DNA from: Deinococcus sp. AB2017081
GTDB taxonomy: Bacteria; Deinococcota; Deinococci; Deinococcales; Deinococcaceae
Direction of reading: 5' to 3'
Length of the DNA stretch: 64,000 bases
NCBI RefSeq assembly: GCF_034440735.1
Contig: NZ_CP140098.1
Coordinates: 1,481,501 to 1,545,500 of the forward strand
In this document: positions 1-8,715 of the stretch, piece after piece
How positions within the stretch are numbered: the stretch's first letter is position 1
Layout of the letters: the number at the start of each line of letters is the position of its first letter
Program-made: the position numbers and the translations under genes
The notes under the pieces: generated by a model
The model's input: only the letters and a program-made list of their open reading frames with translations
What the model was told of the DNA's origin: nothing
The model's database searches: none

Positions 1-285
1 CACGGCCTCGCCCGCCAGGGCACGGGCCAGCCGCTCGTCGTGGTTGCCGCGCACGCTGAGGGCCGCGCCGGACTGGACGCTGCCCATGACCAACTGCACG
101 ACTCCCACCACCTCTGGCCCACGGTCGACCAGATCGCCCACGAACACGAGCTGCCGCCCCGCCGGGGGCGTGAGCACCGCTCCGTCCCAGCCGTAGCCCA
201 GCCGGTTCAGCAGGGTCAGGAGTTCGTCCAGGCAGCCGTGGACGTCCCCGACGATGTCGTAGCCCGGCGCGGCGTGGGCGGTCAC
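1..285 (-). CDS. PPP-family metallophosphoesterase (3' part missing)
   Basis: Calcineurin-like phosphoesterase, N-terminal 95 codons only; the gene runs off the left edge. Three metal-binding motifs are visible: GDVHG (residues 13-17), GDLVDRGP (50-57) and GNHD (80-83). This spacing is typical of the bacterial PPP phosphatases (PrpA/PrpE, ApaH), which hydrolyse phosphoprotein or dinucleoside polyphosphate phosphoesters with two divalent metals. The substrate cannot be told from this fragment. The start is GTG at 285, overlapping the ispF stop as GTGA, so the two genes are translationally coupled with ispF first. The family call is certain; protein phosphatase versus diadenosine tetraphosphatase is open. 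Confidence 0.88.
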   Translation of the reverse strand, partial: MTAHAAPGYDIVGDVHGCLDELLTLLNRLGYGWDGAVLTPPAGRQLVFVGDLVDRGPEVVGVVQLVMGSVQSGAALSVRGNHDERLARALAGEAV

Positions 286-776
286 CCGGCGGTCTCCGTC
301 CGGGCCAGCAGCGCTGTCACGCGCACCTGCACGTGGGCGGGGGCCAGACCCTCGGAGGTCTTGAAGCTCACGCCGACCTCGGTGTCGGGCAGGGCCAGCA
401 GCGCCGCCACGCGGCGGGCAATGTCGGCCCGCAGTGGCCCCAGCTTCGGGCGATCCAGCGTGACCACCAGCGCCACGTTCACCGGCGCGTAGCCGCGTTC
501 TCGCACCAGCTCCAGCGCCCGCGCCACGATCACCCGCGAGTCCAGGCCGTGCCACTCGGCCGCCGTGTCCGGGAAGTACTGCCCGATGTCGCCCAGCGCC
601 AGCCCCGACAGCAGCGCGTCGGCGACCGCGTGCAGCACGGCGTCGCCGTCGCTGTGGGCCACCGCGCCGTGGGGGGCATCCGGCACGGGCACGCCGCCCA
701 GGATCAGGGGCCGCCCGGCCTCCAGCCGGTGGGCGTCCTCGCCGTAGCCGATGCGGTAGGGAAGGGGAGAGAGCAT
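282..776 (-). CDS. ispF: 2-C-methyl-D-erythritol 2,4-cyclodiphosphate synthase
   Basis: IspF converts 4-diphosphocytidyl-methylerythritol 2-phosphate to the 2,4-cyclodiphosphate in the MEP isoprenoid pathway. The 164-residue length is normal for the family. The zinc ligands sit in GEDAHRL (residues 12-18) and in HSDGD with a following His (41-49). The C-terminal FKTSEGLA segment belongs to the CDP-binding region. The ATG at 776 was chosen over an upstream in-frame ATG because it puts the family N-terminus ([11 protein letters not shown]) right and because a TATCCT box ends 6 bases before it, implying a leaderless message. A phosphatase gene follows with a 4-base overlap. Confidence 0.97.
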   Translation of the reverse strand: MLSPLPYRIGYGEDAHRLEAGRPLILGGVPVPDAPHGAVAHSDGDAVLHAVADALLSGLALGDIGQYFPDTAAEWHGLDSRVIVARALELVRERGYAPVNVALVVTLDRPKLGPLRADIARRVAALLALPDTEVGVSFKTSEGLAPAHVQVRVTALLARTETAG

Positions 777-782
777 GGCGCG

Positions 783-788
783 AGGATA
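783..788 (-). promoter_or_regulatory. -10 box for ispF, leaderless type
   Basis: TATCCT ends 6 bases before the ispF ATG, so transcription should begin at or next to the start codon. No convincing -35 seen. Confidence 0.55.
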
Positions 789-930
789 GGGCACCGCCCG
801 GAGCCACACGCCGAACCCCATCTGTGACCCCGTGTTAACGCCCCGCTAATGCCCCCCCTGTCACGCTGCCCACAGATCAGCGGTGCCGCCCACCCCAGCG
901 ACCCCCACGCGGCCCAAGGGAGAGCCCCAC

Positions 931-1731
931 GTGACCATGTTCCCGCCCGACGACGTGTTCGAGCACCTGCCGCACCCGGCCCTGTACTGGCCGGCCCGGC
1001 TGTGGGCTGCGCCCTCGACCGATCCCCAGCCCAATCTGGCGTACCAGCGCACCTTTGCGCCCGGTGCCCTGCCGGACACGGCCGCCACGTGGGACGACGG
1101 CCCCCACACGCTGCGCGTGCCCACGCTGCGGGGAGAGACGCCCCTGTGCCGGGTCACGGTCGCCACGCTGCCCGGCGGGGCACGGATCGCCACCATCGAG
1201 GACGTGCAGGAGTTCCACACCGATCCCCTGACCGGCCTGCTCGACCGCCGCGCCCTGCACCACGACCTGCGCACCGAGACCCCCGGCAGCGTCGTGCTGC
1301 TGGACATCGACGACTTCAAGGTCGTGAACGACACCCTGGGCCACGCCGCCGGGGACGATGTCCTGCGTGCCCTGGGCACCCTGCTGTGTGCCACGGCCCG
1401 TCAGGCCGGTGGCCGGGCGTACCGGCTGGGCGGCGACGAATTCCTGATCCACACCCCACGGCTCGTTGCTGTCGCCCCGCTGGAGCACATGCAGCAGCAG
1501 TTCCGGCAGGCGGCGCGGCGGCTGGGGATGGACGGCGTGGGCGTCAGCATCGGGCGGGCCGAGGCCCCGCAGCACGGCAACACCATCGAGCACCTGATCC
1601 TGCACGCCGATGTCATGCTGGGCGAACGCAAGCGCGACCGGCCGCCCCGAACCGCCCGGCCCCGCACGACCGAGCGCGACGCCAGCACGCCGGACTCCGG
1701 CCGCCCCCCCCGCCACTGGCTGGGCCTGTGA
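931..1731 (+). CDS. PAS-like/GGDEF diguanylate cyclase-like protein
   Basis: This 266-residue soluble protein would make cyclic di-GMP from two GTP. The C-terminal half carries DPLTGLLDRR, a metal-binding DIDDFKVVND segment and an intact GGDEF signature (RLGGDEF). The product-inhibition I-site (RxxD six residues before the signature) is absent. The N-terminal ~90 residues look like a degenerate PAS domain running into the cyclase through an IATIEDV linker, as PAS-GGDEF proteins do. No membrane segment is seen. GTG at 931 was chosen because AAGGGAGAG lies 7 bases before it; ATG at 937 is the alternative. The small protein at 1785 follows on the same strand. Confidence 0.85.
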   Translation: MTMFPPDDVFEHLPHPALYWPARLWAAPSTDPQPNLAYQRTFAPGALPDTAATWDDGPHTLRVPTLRGETPLCRVTVATLPGGARIATIEDVQEFHTDPLTGLLDRRALHHDLRTETPGSVVLLDIDDFKVVNDTLGHAAGDDVLRALGTLLCATARQAGGRAYRLGGDEFLIHTPRLVAVAPLEHMQQQFRQAARRLGMDGVGVSIGRAEAPQHGNTIEHLILHADVMLGERKRDRPPRTARPRTTERDASTPDSGRPPRHWLGL

Positions 1732-1784
1732 CCCACCCCCCGCCACCCCCCGCCCTCCGCTCTGTCCTTCCGGCAGGAGGCCGC

Positions 1785-2225
1785 GTGAGACATCTGCCCA
1801 CCCTCCCGGAACTGACCGGGCTGCATGTCAGCGGCGAGTGCGTCATGGGCACCACCGTGCGCGGCCCGCTGGCCCTGTACCGCTACGCCCCCCTGCAAGG
1901 TGCCGTCCTGACCGGGCAGGTCATCCCCTTTGCCGCGCAGTGGCCCGAGCACCTGAAGCTCCTGATCTACCGCTACTCGCCGGTGCCTGCCCTGGCCCCG
2001 GCCACGCTGCCTGAGCCCCTGCTGCACCGTTTTGGCACGCGGGCACGCGATCCGGGCGGCCTGCGCTCCTGGGATCAGCTGACGTACCAGGGCTGGCCCG
2101 TGTATGTGTGCCTGCTCGACCGCCCTGGCACGCGGCCCGCCGGAATCATCGAGAGCCAGTTCGAACAACTGCGCGTGGAGGTGCTTCCCCTGGGAGGTCA
2201 GGGGTGTGCAGGGCAGGGGCCGTGA
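1785..2225 (+). CDS. Small uncharacterised protein, paralogue of the next gene
   Basis: Function not recognised. This ~146-residue protein aligns with the gene at 2262 over its whole core: IPFAAQWPEHLKLLIYRYSP here matches VPFSPVWPEYTQKFIDRYIP there, and SWDQLTYQGWPVYVC matches DWDQVICNGWPLYYV. The G-W-P-[LV]-Y-x-[CV] ending and the WPE segment recall the secreted YX(FWY)XXD repeat family (Lipoprotein_15), but there is no signal peptide or lipobox, so that link is inference. GTG at 1785 follows AGGAGG (1775-1780). GC content matches the chromosome, unlike its paralogue. Confidence 0.7.
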   Translation: MRHLPTLPELTGLHVSGECVMGTTVRGPLALYRYAPLQGAVLTGQVIPFAAQWPEHLKLLIYRYSPVPALAPATLPEPLLHRFGTRARDPGGLRSWDQLTYQGWPVYVCLLDRPGTRPAGIIESQFEQLRVEVLPLGGQGCAGQGP

Positions 2226-2261
2226 GATAAGGCAGTACTTTGCAATAACACGGGAGGGTGT

Positions 2262-2744
2262 ATGACGGATCGTAGCGATGCGGAACTTGGCAAGAACAAA
2301 CCACCGATGACCTTTAAAGCTATCATTCAGAATGAAAACTACCTGTACGGTATATCTGCCGAGGGTAAGGAATATCCCCTGTACTTTTTTGCGCCGCTGG
2401 CCGATGCCTATTCGAACATTCCGTCCTATGCCGTACCCTTCTCACCGGTGTGGCCCGAATACACTCAGAAGTTCATTGACAGATATATTCCTGTGCCCTC
2501 ACCTATCGATGTTGTGCCCGCTGGATTGACTATCACATCTCAGGCAAGAACCGGTGGTGGAAGTAGAGACTGGGATCAGGTAATCTGTAATGGATGGCCT
2601 CTCTACTACGTGCAGGATGACCATAAAAAGGTCAAGAAAGGTAATCATCCGACAATGTTTGAGCCGGCATATTTTGGAATGCCGACTCCGGGAGTCGAGT
2701 CACCGGATGGTGTGGAAATTCCTGGCCCTAGTCTTGGTCCATGA
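2262..2744 (+). CDS. Small uncharacterised protein in AT-rich island
   Basis: Function not recognised. 160 residues, no signal peptide or membrane span. It is the second copy of the tandem pair with the gene at 1785: a PLYFF segment, VPFSPVWPEYTQKFIDRYIP, then DWDQVICNGWPLYYVQDD. The order G-PLYxF / WP / W-x(n)-GWPLYY-x(2)-D resembles the Lipoprotein_15 (YX(FWY)XXD) repeat fold. ATG at 2262 has a GGGAGG ribosome site. The gene is clearly AT-richer than its paralogue and its codon use differs from neighbours, which points to acquisition or to an old divergent copy. It ends 3 bases from the convergent regulator at 2748. Confidence 0.75.
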   Translation: MTDRSDAELGKNKPPMTFKAIIQNENYLYGISAEGKEYPLYFFAPLADAYSNIPSYAVPFSPVWPEYTQKFIDRYIPVPSPIDVVPAGLTITSQARTGGGSRDWDQVICNGWPLYYVQDDHKKVKKGNHPTMFEPAYFGMPTPGVESPDGVEIPGPSLGP

Positions 2745-2747
2745 ACA

Positions 2748-5585
2748 CTATAAGGAGTTTAGTCGATGTTCAAGCCATGCTCTGAGGGCATCAATATCCA
2801 GTAGGCTTGGCTGAGCAGTGTATTCGCCTGCTAATGCCTTCGCCCGCCATCTATGGCTAAAATGGGTATTCTGATTATGTGCAATCGAAGCTGCAAACGC
2901 CCTCACATTTACGGGATCTTCAGAGTGGATATCTAGGGCGGTAATCATGAAGAGCTCGACTGTATCCCAAGGATTACTGCTTCCAAAAATCAATTTCAGC
3001 ATTCTTTTTGCATGGAGTCTGGCCTCCGATGCGCGGCCTCTGGCATATAGGAGCTTGGTTTCAAGAAGGGCAAGATCAATTTCAATTTCAGGATCCTCGA
3101 CGCTTTTTAACATATTCTCTAATCGCAGATTAATCGCCTGAGCTTCCCGAATCTTTCCTTGATTCATTTTGATATAACTTTCATAAGTAAGGCAGATAAG
3201 AAAATTATTTAGGTCGCCTGTACCTTCAAATTTCTTTAGAATTCTTGAAACTTCGGATGACAGGACGTCAAGGTCGGCGTCTGGCAAGTGCATGGCTGTT
3301 TGGATAAGCAATCGCCGGACTGATGTGCTGAACACATCCGAAAATTCGGAGAGCTGCGATTCAATGGCAGCCATTTCTTGACGGACTCGCTCTATATCAT
3401 CACCAAACCCGAGGTGGGAAAGTATATTCGTCCGGTACATTATCACTCTGACTCGGTCGCCTAAGTGCTCTGCTATTGTGAGGGCCTGCTGGAGTAGCTC
3501 AACAGCGGCTTTATATTGCCCCTGCTGCCCACGGACACTTCCCAGCGTATTCAGCGCCTTCATGCGGCTGGCCGGATCGTTCGCGAGTGGCCCCTGGAGA
3601 AAGCGGGCGGCCAGGGTCTGTGCATCCAGCAGCCGCCCGGAGCGGTAGGCCAGCCACATGCACGCGATCTGCGTGGCGGCCTGGATATCGTCAGGTGCCC
3701 CGGCGTCCTCGGCCTCATCGGCCAGGACGGCAAACACGTCGGTGCCGCTGCCCAGCAGGCCGCGCCGGTCGTAGTGGGCCAGCAGATGATCGACGGTGCT
3801 GGCCTTCAGCGTGCCGTCCCGGATGGCGCTGGAGACGGCCAGCCGCAGGTTGCCGCGTTCGGCATCGACCGGGGGACTCTCGGGGGCCTGGGCGGTGAAC
3901 CATGTCAGGTAGTGCCGGGCGTGGGCGGTGCGGGCAGCGTGGGCGAGTTCCGGGTGGGCCTGTGCCTGGGCAGTCAGCACGCCGGTCAGGGCCGGGTACA
4001 CGCGCAACCGCTCGCTGCCCGGCTGGTAGGTCTCCAGAAAGGAGTGGGCCAGCAGGCCGTCCAGATCGGTGTCGGTCACGCCCAGGGCGGGGGCGTCGGC
4101 GGGGTCGAAGTCGGCGCACACGCCCAGGCGCAGGGCGGCGTCCTGCTCGCCGGGGCTCAGCAGCTCCCACGAGCGCTGCGCGACGAGCATCAGGCCGCGG
4201 CGGCCGTCGTGGTCGCCGCCGGGACTGCTCAGGGTGGCGGCCTCTGTGAGCACGCGGGCGTACACATCGTCCAGGCTTTCCACGCGCAGCCACGACGCGG
4301 CCAGGGCCAGGGCCAGCGGGTGGCCCAGCAGGCGGCGGGTCAGGCCGCCGATCACGCCGGCATTGCCGGGGGTCAGGGTGAACTCCCGGCGCACGCGGGC
4401 GGCCTCGCGCAGGAACAGGGCCACGGCGCTGCTGGCGGCGATCTCGGGCAGGTCGGCGTCGGGTGGGGGCACGTCCAGGCCGCTCAGGGTCAGGGTCAGC
4501 AGGTCGCCCAGGTCGGGCTGGCCGGGGCGGGCCAGCTGGCCCAGGCGGCGGCGGCGGCCCGTGAGCACCCAGCGCACGCCCGGCAGCTCGCGGCGCAGGG
4601 TGCCCAGCAGCAGGGTCAGGTCGTCGAGGTCGTCCAGACCGTCCAGCAGGATGACCGGGGCGTCGCCCAGCAGCGGGGCCAGCCCCGCCCAGGTGCCCTG
4701 CACGGCCTGACCGGGGGCGCGGGCAGCGGCCAGCCGGGGCAGCAGGTCGGCGCTGCTGCGGGCACCCTCGGCATCGACCAGTACGGCGTTGCGGCCGGTG
4801 CGGGTCAGTTCGCGCAGCAGTTCGCGGCTCAGGGTGCTCTTGCCAATACCGCCGGGGCCACTGACCGCCGCGACCACGCCGCCGGGCCGGGCGGCCCACG
4901 CCAGCAGCGCGTCCAGCGGCTCGGAGCGGCCCAGCATGCGTCCGCTGCGGGTGGCCGCCCTGACGGGGGCGGGCGCCGGTTCATCGTCCGGGCCGGTCAG
5001 GGCGTGCAGTTCGGCCCGCAGTTCGGCTTCCAGGGCGCTGCCGGGCAGGGTCACGGCCAGCAGGCGGCGCAGCAGTTCCGGTTCGGCAGGCGGCGCTCCG
5101 GGCATGCGGTACGCCCGCTCGGCCAGGGCGGCGGCGTGGGCGGGGTCGCTCGCCTCGGCCAGCGTGGCGGCCTCGGACTGCACGTGTCGGGCCAGCCGGG
5201 TACGCCAGTCCTCGGCCCAGTCCTCGAAATCCGGCGAGACATCGCCCACCTTCACGCCCGCCAGGAACGCGCCTGGATAGGCGTCCAGCGCCTCCTGCCC
5301 GCGCAGGGTCAGCAGGCGCGTGGCGTCGCAGGACACCGCCGTCTCCAGGCGATCCTCGCCTTCCAGGGCACCGGGCGCAGCCTCACGCATCACGTACAGC
5401 GCGACGCGCAGGCTGGATTCGGGCTGCCGCGCACGTGGCCACAGCAGCGTGCGCATGTCCCGGCGCGGCGTGGGGCCTTCCAGCGCCACGTAGGCCAGCA
5501 TGAGCAGGCTCTTCACCTTACGGAATGCGCCCAGGTGCAGGTCGCCCAGGGTCCGCAACTCTGTGGGAGGAGTGCTGGCGGTCAT
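2748..5585 (-). CDS. BTAD / NB-ARC ATPase / TPR transcriptional regulator
   Basis: A large (945-residue) SARP/AfsR-type regulator. The N-terminal ~200 residues resemble the bacterial transcriptional activator domain, with a winged-helix start (RTLLWP) and helical repeats. An NTPase follows, with Walker A GPGGIGKST near residue 242 and Walker B VILLDGLDDLDD near 308. The C-terminal third is TPR-like helical repeats. Such proteins couple ligand or partner sensing by the repeats to ATP-dependent DNA binding; no target can be read here. The 3' part (about 2750-3540, residues ~680-945) is strikingly AT-rich while the rest has chromosomal GC, so the gene looks mosaic. ATG at 5585 lies 11 bases after a TACACT box. 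Confidence 0.82.
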   Translation of the reverse strand: MTASTPPTELRTLGDLHLGAFRKVKSLLMLAYVALEGPTPRRDMRTLLWPRARQPESSLRVALYVMREAAPGALEGEDRLETAVSCDATRLLTLRGQEALDAYPGAFLAGVKVGDVSPDFEDWAEDWRTRLARHVQSEAATLAEASDPAHAAALAERAYRMPGAPPAEPELLRRLLAVTLPGSALEAELRAELHALTGPDDEPAPAPVRAATRSGRMLGRSEPLDALLAWAARPGGVVAAVSGPGGIGKSTLSRELLRELTRTGRNAVLVDAEGARSSADLLPRLAAARAPGQAVQGTWAGLAPLLGDAPVILLDGLDDLDDLTLLLGTLRRELPGVRWVLTGRRRRLGQLARPGQPDLGDLLTLTLSGLDVPPPDADLPEIAASSAVALFLREAARVRREFTLTPGNAGVIGGLTRRLLGHPLALALAASWLRVESLDDVYARVLTEAATLSSPGGDHDGRRGLMLVAQRSWELLSPGEQDAALRLGVCADFDPADAPALGVTDTDLDGLLAHSFLETYQPGSERLRVYPALTGVLTAQAQAHPELAHAARTAHARHYLTWFTAQAPESPPVDAERGNLRLAVSSAIRDGTLKASTVDHLLAHYDRRGLLGSGTDVFAVLADEAEDAGAPDDIQAATQIACMWLAYRSGRLLDAQTLAARFLQGPLANDPASRMKALNTLGSVRGQQGQYKAAVELLQQALTIAEHLGDRVRVIMYRTNILSHLGFGDDIERVRQEMAAIESQLSEFSDVFSTSVRRLLIQTAMHLPDADLDVLSSEVSRILKKFEGTGDLNNFLICLTYESYIKMNQGKIREAQAINLRLENMLKSVEDPEIEIDLALLETKLLYARGRASEARLHAKRMLKLIFGSSNPWDTVELFMITALDIHSEDPVNVRAFAASIAHNQNTHFSHRWRAKALAGEYTAQPSLLDIDALRAWLEHRLNSL

Positions 5586-5596
5586 TGGATGGCCCG

Positions 5597-5602
5597 AGTG
5601 TA
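5597..5602 (-). promoter_or_regulatory. -10 box for the BTAD/NB-ARC regulator
   Basis: TACACT ends 11 bases before the ATG at 5585, giving a leader of only a few bases. No Shine-Dalgarno sequence stands between. Confidence 0.4.
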
Positions 5603-5706
5603 GCGCTGCGGCCCCGGACGAAACCGGTCGGTGGGGGTGACCGGCAGGTCATGACGGTTGTATGAAGATCTGGTGCAGACCACCGTGCGGGGCAGGCCCC
5701 AGCTGT

Positions 5707-6330
5707 TCAGGACAGCGAGGTCACGGCCGCGCCGCGTGTGGCGTCCCGCAGGGTGGCCGTGAAGGTGTCCACATCGTCCGGGTACAGCTGCACGGTCATG
5801 CTCAGGCCGTCTGCGCCGTAGTCCTCTGCGCCGCGCACCGTGTCGAAGGTGTCGAGTGCGTGGTACACGGCTCCCACGTGCTCGAAGGGCACGTGAACCG
5901 TCACGGCCTGCCGGGGGCGGATCTCCAGTCTCGGGGCCGTCCGCAGGCATTCGGCCGCCGTCCCGCCGTAGGCCCGCACCAGGCCGCCGGTGCCCAGGTT
6001 CACGCCGCCGTAGTACCGCACGACCACGACCATCACGTGATCCACGCCCTGCCCCTGGATGGCCCGCAGGATCGGGGTGCCCGCCGTGCCGCCCGGTTCG
6101 CCGTCGTCGTGGAAGCGGTACGCGGGGCCGATCACGTAGGCCCAGCAGTGGTGCGTGGCGTCCGGGTAGCGCTCTCGCAGGGCCGAGAGCTGCGCCAGCG
6201 CGTCGTCCGGCGTGTCGGCCCGCGCCGCGAAGGCCAGGAACTCGGAGTTGCTGACCACGGCGTCGTGCCGGTGCGGGGCCGCCAGCGTGGTGAAGGGGGC
6301 AGGCAGCGGGGCCGGGGCGTCTGCGCTCAG
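5707..6330 (-). CDS. YigZ/IMPACT-family protein
   Basis: An IMPACT-family protein with the family signature: ATHHCWAY, then [12 protein letters not shown] and [23 protein letters not shown]. The C-terminal ~60 residues form the DUF1949 ferredoxin-like domain. The family (E. coli YigZ, human IMPACT) is linked to translation control, but its biochemical role is unsettled. No ATG, GTG or TTG lies where the family N-terminus requires one. The best start is CTG at 6330, overlapping the Nudix stop as CTGA, giving 207 residues, close to YigZ (204). The next conventional start is GTG at 6258, which would cut off about 24 residues. Translational coupling to the Nudix gene is likely. Confidence 0.85.
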   Translation of the reverse strand: MSADAPAPLPAPFTTLAAPHRHDAVVSNSEFLAFAARADTPDDALAQLSALRERYPDATHHCWAYVIGPAYRFHDDGEPGGTAGTPILRAIQGQGVDHVMVVVVRYYGGVNLGTGGLVRAYGGTAAECLRTAPRLEIRPRQAVTVHVPFEHVGAVYHALDTFDTVRGAEDYGADGLSMTVQLYPDDVDTFTATLRDATRGAAVTSLS

Positions 6331-6941
6331 AGCAGGCCCCGGTCTTCCAGCACGCGCCGGGCGTGGAACAGCGTCAGGCTGCTCGGGCCGTCGTGGATCT
6401 CGCCGGCCTCCAGGCGGCGGTACGCCTCGGGCAGCGGCACGACCACACGCTCGATGGTCTCGGTGTCCTCGTGGGTCATGTCGCCCAGGGTCACACCCAG
6501 CGCCAGGAACGGATAGAACACCACGCCGCTGATACTCGGCTGCGGGTAGAAGCCCGGCAGCGCGATCCACTCGCCGCCCTGGCCGCCGACCTCCTCGGCG
6601 ACCTCGCGCTGCGCGGCGGCCAGAATGGACTCGCCGGCCTCGATCCCGCCCGCCACGACCTCGGTGACGGTGGCCCGCAGCGGGTAGCGGTACTGGCGGA
6701 TCAGCACGGCCTGCCCGTCGGCGGTCACCGGCAGGGCAAAGACGGCGCGTGGCCCGCGCTGCCGGTACTGGTACGTGGTCTCGACCCCGCCCGGCAGCCG
6801 CACAAGATCCTCGTGGACGGAGCGCATCCCCGACACCAGCGCCCGGCTGGAAAGCGTTTCCCACGGCTGCGCGGTGTCCTCGACCAGGGCGGGCCAGTTC
6901 GGGTGCTCGGCTGGCGGCGTGGACTCGGGTCGGTCGCTCAT
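6327..6941 (-). CDS. Nudix hydrolase, ADP-ribose pyrophosphatase-like
   Basis: A 204-residue Nudix enzyme. The Nudix box is complete: GGIEAGE, seven residues, then REVAEEVGG. Length and the upstream strand pattern ([17 protein letters not shown]) fit the ADP-sugar pyrophosphatase branch, which cleaves ADP-ribose to AMP and ribose 5-phosphate; the [20 protein letters not shown] loop is also typical. ATG at 6941 lies 6 bases after a TAGCCT box, so the mRNA is probably leaderless. The YigZ-like gene overlaps the 3' end by 4 bases. Confidence 0.88.
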   Translation of the reverse strand: MSDRPESTPPAEHPNWPALVEDTAQPWETLSSRALVSGMRSVHEDLVRLPGGVETTYQYRQRGPRAVFALPVTADGQAVLIRQYRYPLRATVTEVVAGGIEAGESILAAAQREVAEEVGGQGGEWIALPGFYPQPSISGVVFYPFLALGVTLGDMTHEDTETIERVVVPLPEAYRRLEAGEIHDGPSSLTLFHARRVLEDRGLL

Positions 6942-6947
6942 GGGTAC

Positions 6948-6953
6948 AGGCTA
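6948..6953 (-). promoter_or_regulatory. -10 box for the Nudix/YigZ operon, leaderless type
   Basis: TAGCCT ends 6 bases before the ATG at 6941. Confidence 0.55.
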
Positions 6954-7005
6954 GAGCATGGGCCGTGGGGGCTGCGGAATAACCCTTCAGTCCGCTACGC
7001 AGCCA

Positions 7006-7077
7006 GCTCCCCTCCCTGCGGGCTCTACGAGTCAAGGGGAGCCAACGAGCACATCATTGCCTCCCCCCCAGGGGAGG
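7006..7077. repeat. Intergenic palindromic element
   Basis: Two inverted repeats lie between the DUF4403-like gene's 3' end and the Nudix promoter: GCTCCCCT (7006-7013) pairing with AGGGGAGC (7035-7042), and CCTCCCC (7060-7066) pairing with GGGGAGG (7071-7077) over a 4-base loop. The following GCAGAGCTGCGCAGCAGAGG text looks like a dispersed Deinococcus intergenic repeat. It may end transcription of the gene at 7133. Confidence 0.45.
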
Positions 7078-7132
7078 TGCACCGGAGGGGCGGACTCGCA
7101 GAGCTGCGCAGCAGAGGGGTTCGCCCGCGACG

Positions 7133-8539
7133 TTACCGCCCTCCCGCCCCCGACGCGGGTAGCGCCGCCACATCCACCCGCGCTGCCAGCGTCCCGGCGG
7201 CGTCGGCGGTCACGACCAGGGCAGCGGGCGTGACGGTAAAGGCGCTCAGGCGCAGCTCCCCCACGGTGCCGGACAGCGAGACGCCGGGGACGGGGGTGAA
7301 GGGCAGGCGGGTCTGCACCTGGGCACGGGCGCGGCCCAGCAGCGGGGCCAGTTCCACGCGGGCGGCCTGCCGCAGATAGGCCTGGGCGCGGGCATCGGCC
7401 AGCCAGCCGACCACGCGCCCGGTCAGGCCCTCGCGGCGCGTGACGACGGTGGCGTCTTGCAGGGTCAGGACGTGCCCGGCGTCGTCGAGCACGGGCGTGC
7501 CGCTCACGTCGGCGGTGGCCCGGACGGTCAGGCCCAGCGGGCCGCGTACCTGCACCCGCACGGCGGCCGAGATGCGCGGCCCGGAGGGGGTCAGGGTCAC
7601 GTCCAGCACGCGCACGGTGGGGCTGGTGGGCACCGGCAGCGTGACCGTGCGGGCCGAGGCATACGCCGTCGCCAGCCGCGACAGGTCGGGCCACGGCAGG
7701 CGGGCAGGCACGCTCAGGCGCACGCCGGACGCGGGCACCGGCCCCACGGTGAGCGGGGGCAGGGCGGCCGGGGCGGTCAGCGGGGCGGCGCGGCCCAGGT
7801 TCACCGCCAGATCGAAGGTGGCCCCCAGCGTGAGCTTCAGGGCATCGGGCGTGACCCGCAGGGGCGTGACCGCCAGCGTGCGGCCGGTGACCAGGGCGGT
7901 CGCGGGTTCCGGGGTGGGCAGTGTCCACGGCTGCTGGCCGCGGGCCCACAGCGCCTGCGCCCGCCCGCGCAGATTCGCGCCCTCGCGCACGGCCCGCTCG
8001 ACCTCGGCCGCGACCGTGTCCAGCTGCGCCTGCACCTGCGACTCCACCAGGGACTGCACGCTGATCCGCACGCCGGGGGCCAGCTCCACCGCCAGCGGAT
8101 CTGTCCAACGGGCCGTGCCCTCTACGCGCACGCCCGCCTCCCACGCCGGGGTCACGGTGGGCGTGACGGTCAGGCGCACCGTCGCCTCGCCGCCGAAGTC
8201 GCGGGCCAGCACGGCCCCCGATCCACCCGGCCCAGCGCGGAAGGCCGCACGGATCGGTACGCTGACCACCAGCCCCGCACCGTCTTCCGACGGCTGCACG
8301 CTCACGTGCCCCGCCCGCGTGACCGTGCCCGACAGCTTCACGCTGAGCAGGCCGCCCAGGTAGCTGCGCGTCTCCTCCAGCCGGGCGAACTCGGCGGGCA
8401 CGCGGGCGTTCGCGGCCACCTGCACGCCCGCCAGGGGCACCGTGACCGGCACGGCCAGCGTCGAGGGGGCCGCCAGGGCAGGGGCAGACATGACCGCAGT
8501 CAACACGACCGGCATGAGAGGGCGCAGGGACACAGGCAC
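7133..8539 (-). CDS. Secreted DUF4403-like protein
   Basis: 468 residues with an N-terminal signal peptide (hydrophobic stretch ending APALAAP). The rest is rich in beta strand and alternates short VxVxxxV strands, with repeated P-x-x-x-G-V-x-L-S-V motifs. It begins with the pattern STLAVPVTVPLAGVQVAANA typical of DUF4403, a family with a predicted lipid-binding TULIP-like shape. No catalytic residues are apparent, so an envelope role as a structural or lipid-carrying protein is inferred. GTG at 8539 was chosen because it places the signal peptide at the terminus and a TACGCT box ends 7 bases upstream. The family assignment is from pattern only. Confidence 0.6.
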   Translation of the reverse strand: MPVSLRPLMPVVLTAVMSAPALAAPSTLAVPVTVPLAGVQVAANARVPAEFARLEETRSYLGGLLSVKLSGTVTRAGHVSVQPSEDGAGLVVSVPIRAAFRAGPGGSGAVLARDFGGEATVRLTVTPTVTPAWEAGVRVEGTARWTDPLAVELAPGVRISVQSLVESQVQAQLDTVAAEVERAVREGANLRGRAQALWARGQQPWTLPTPEPATALVTGRTLAVTPLRVTPDALKLTLGATFDLAVNLGRAAPLTAPAALPPLTVGPVPASGVRLSVPARLPWPDLSRLATAYASARTVTLPVPTSPTVRVLDVTLTPSGPRISAAVRVQVRGPLGLTVRATADVSGTPVLDDAGHVLTLQDATVVTRREGLTGRVVGWLADARAQAYLRQAARVELAPLLGRARAQVQTRLPFTPVPGVSLSGTVGELRLSAFTVTPAALVVTADAAGTLAARVDVAALPASGAGGR

Positions 8540-8546
8540 GTCCCGC

Positions 8547-8552
8547 AGCGTA
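8547..8552 (-). promoter_or_regulatory. -10 box for the DUF4403-like gene, leaderless type
   Basis: TACGCT ends 7 bases before the GTG at 8539. Confidence 0.5.
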
Positions 8553-8715
8553 GAGCAGGCACCAGACGCCCGGCGTCAGACGAAAGGCGGCGGGTGTGGC
8601 CATGAGGCCTACGGTGATCCTGCACACCATCTGCATGGAACATCCATTCCGCGCCGGTACACCTGTTCCAGCGCCAGGAGTGGCCGGCGCGTCCACCCCA
8701 CCCGGAGGTTTCCAC

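Noticed and set aside
849..1784. Possible long upstream part of the small protein at 1785
   Set aside because: The frame is open but overlaps the GGDEF gene in another frame, and the ribosome site and homology begin at 1785.
3516..5603. A 695-codon plus-strand frame
   Set aside because: Antisense to the BTAD/NB-ARC regulator; composition is Gly/Gln/His-rich as expected from the reverse of Ala/Leu/Arg coding, with no domain.
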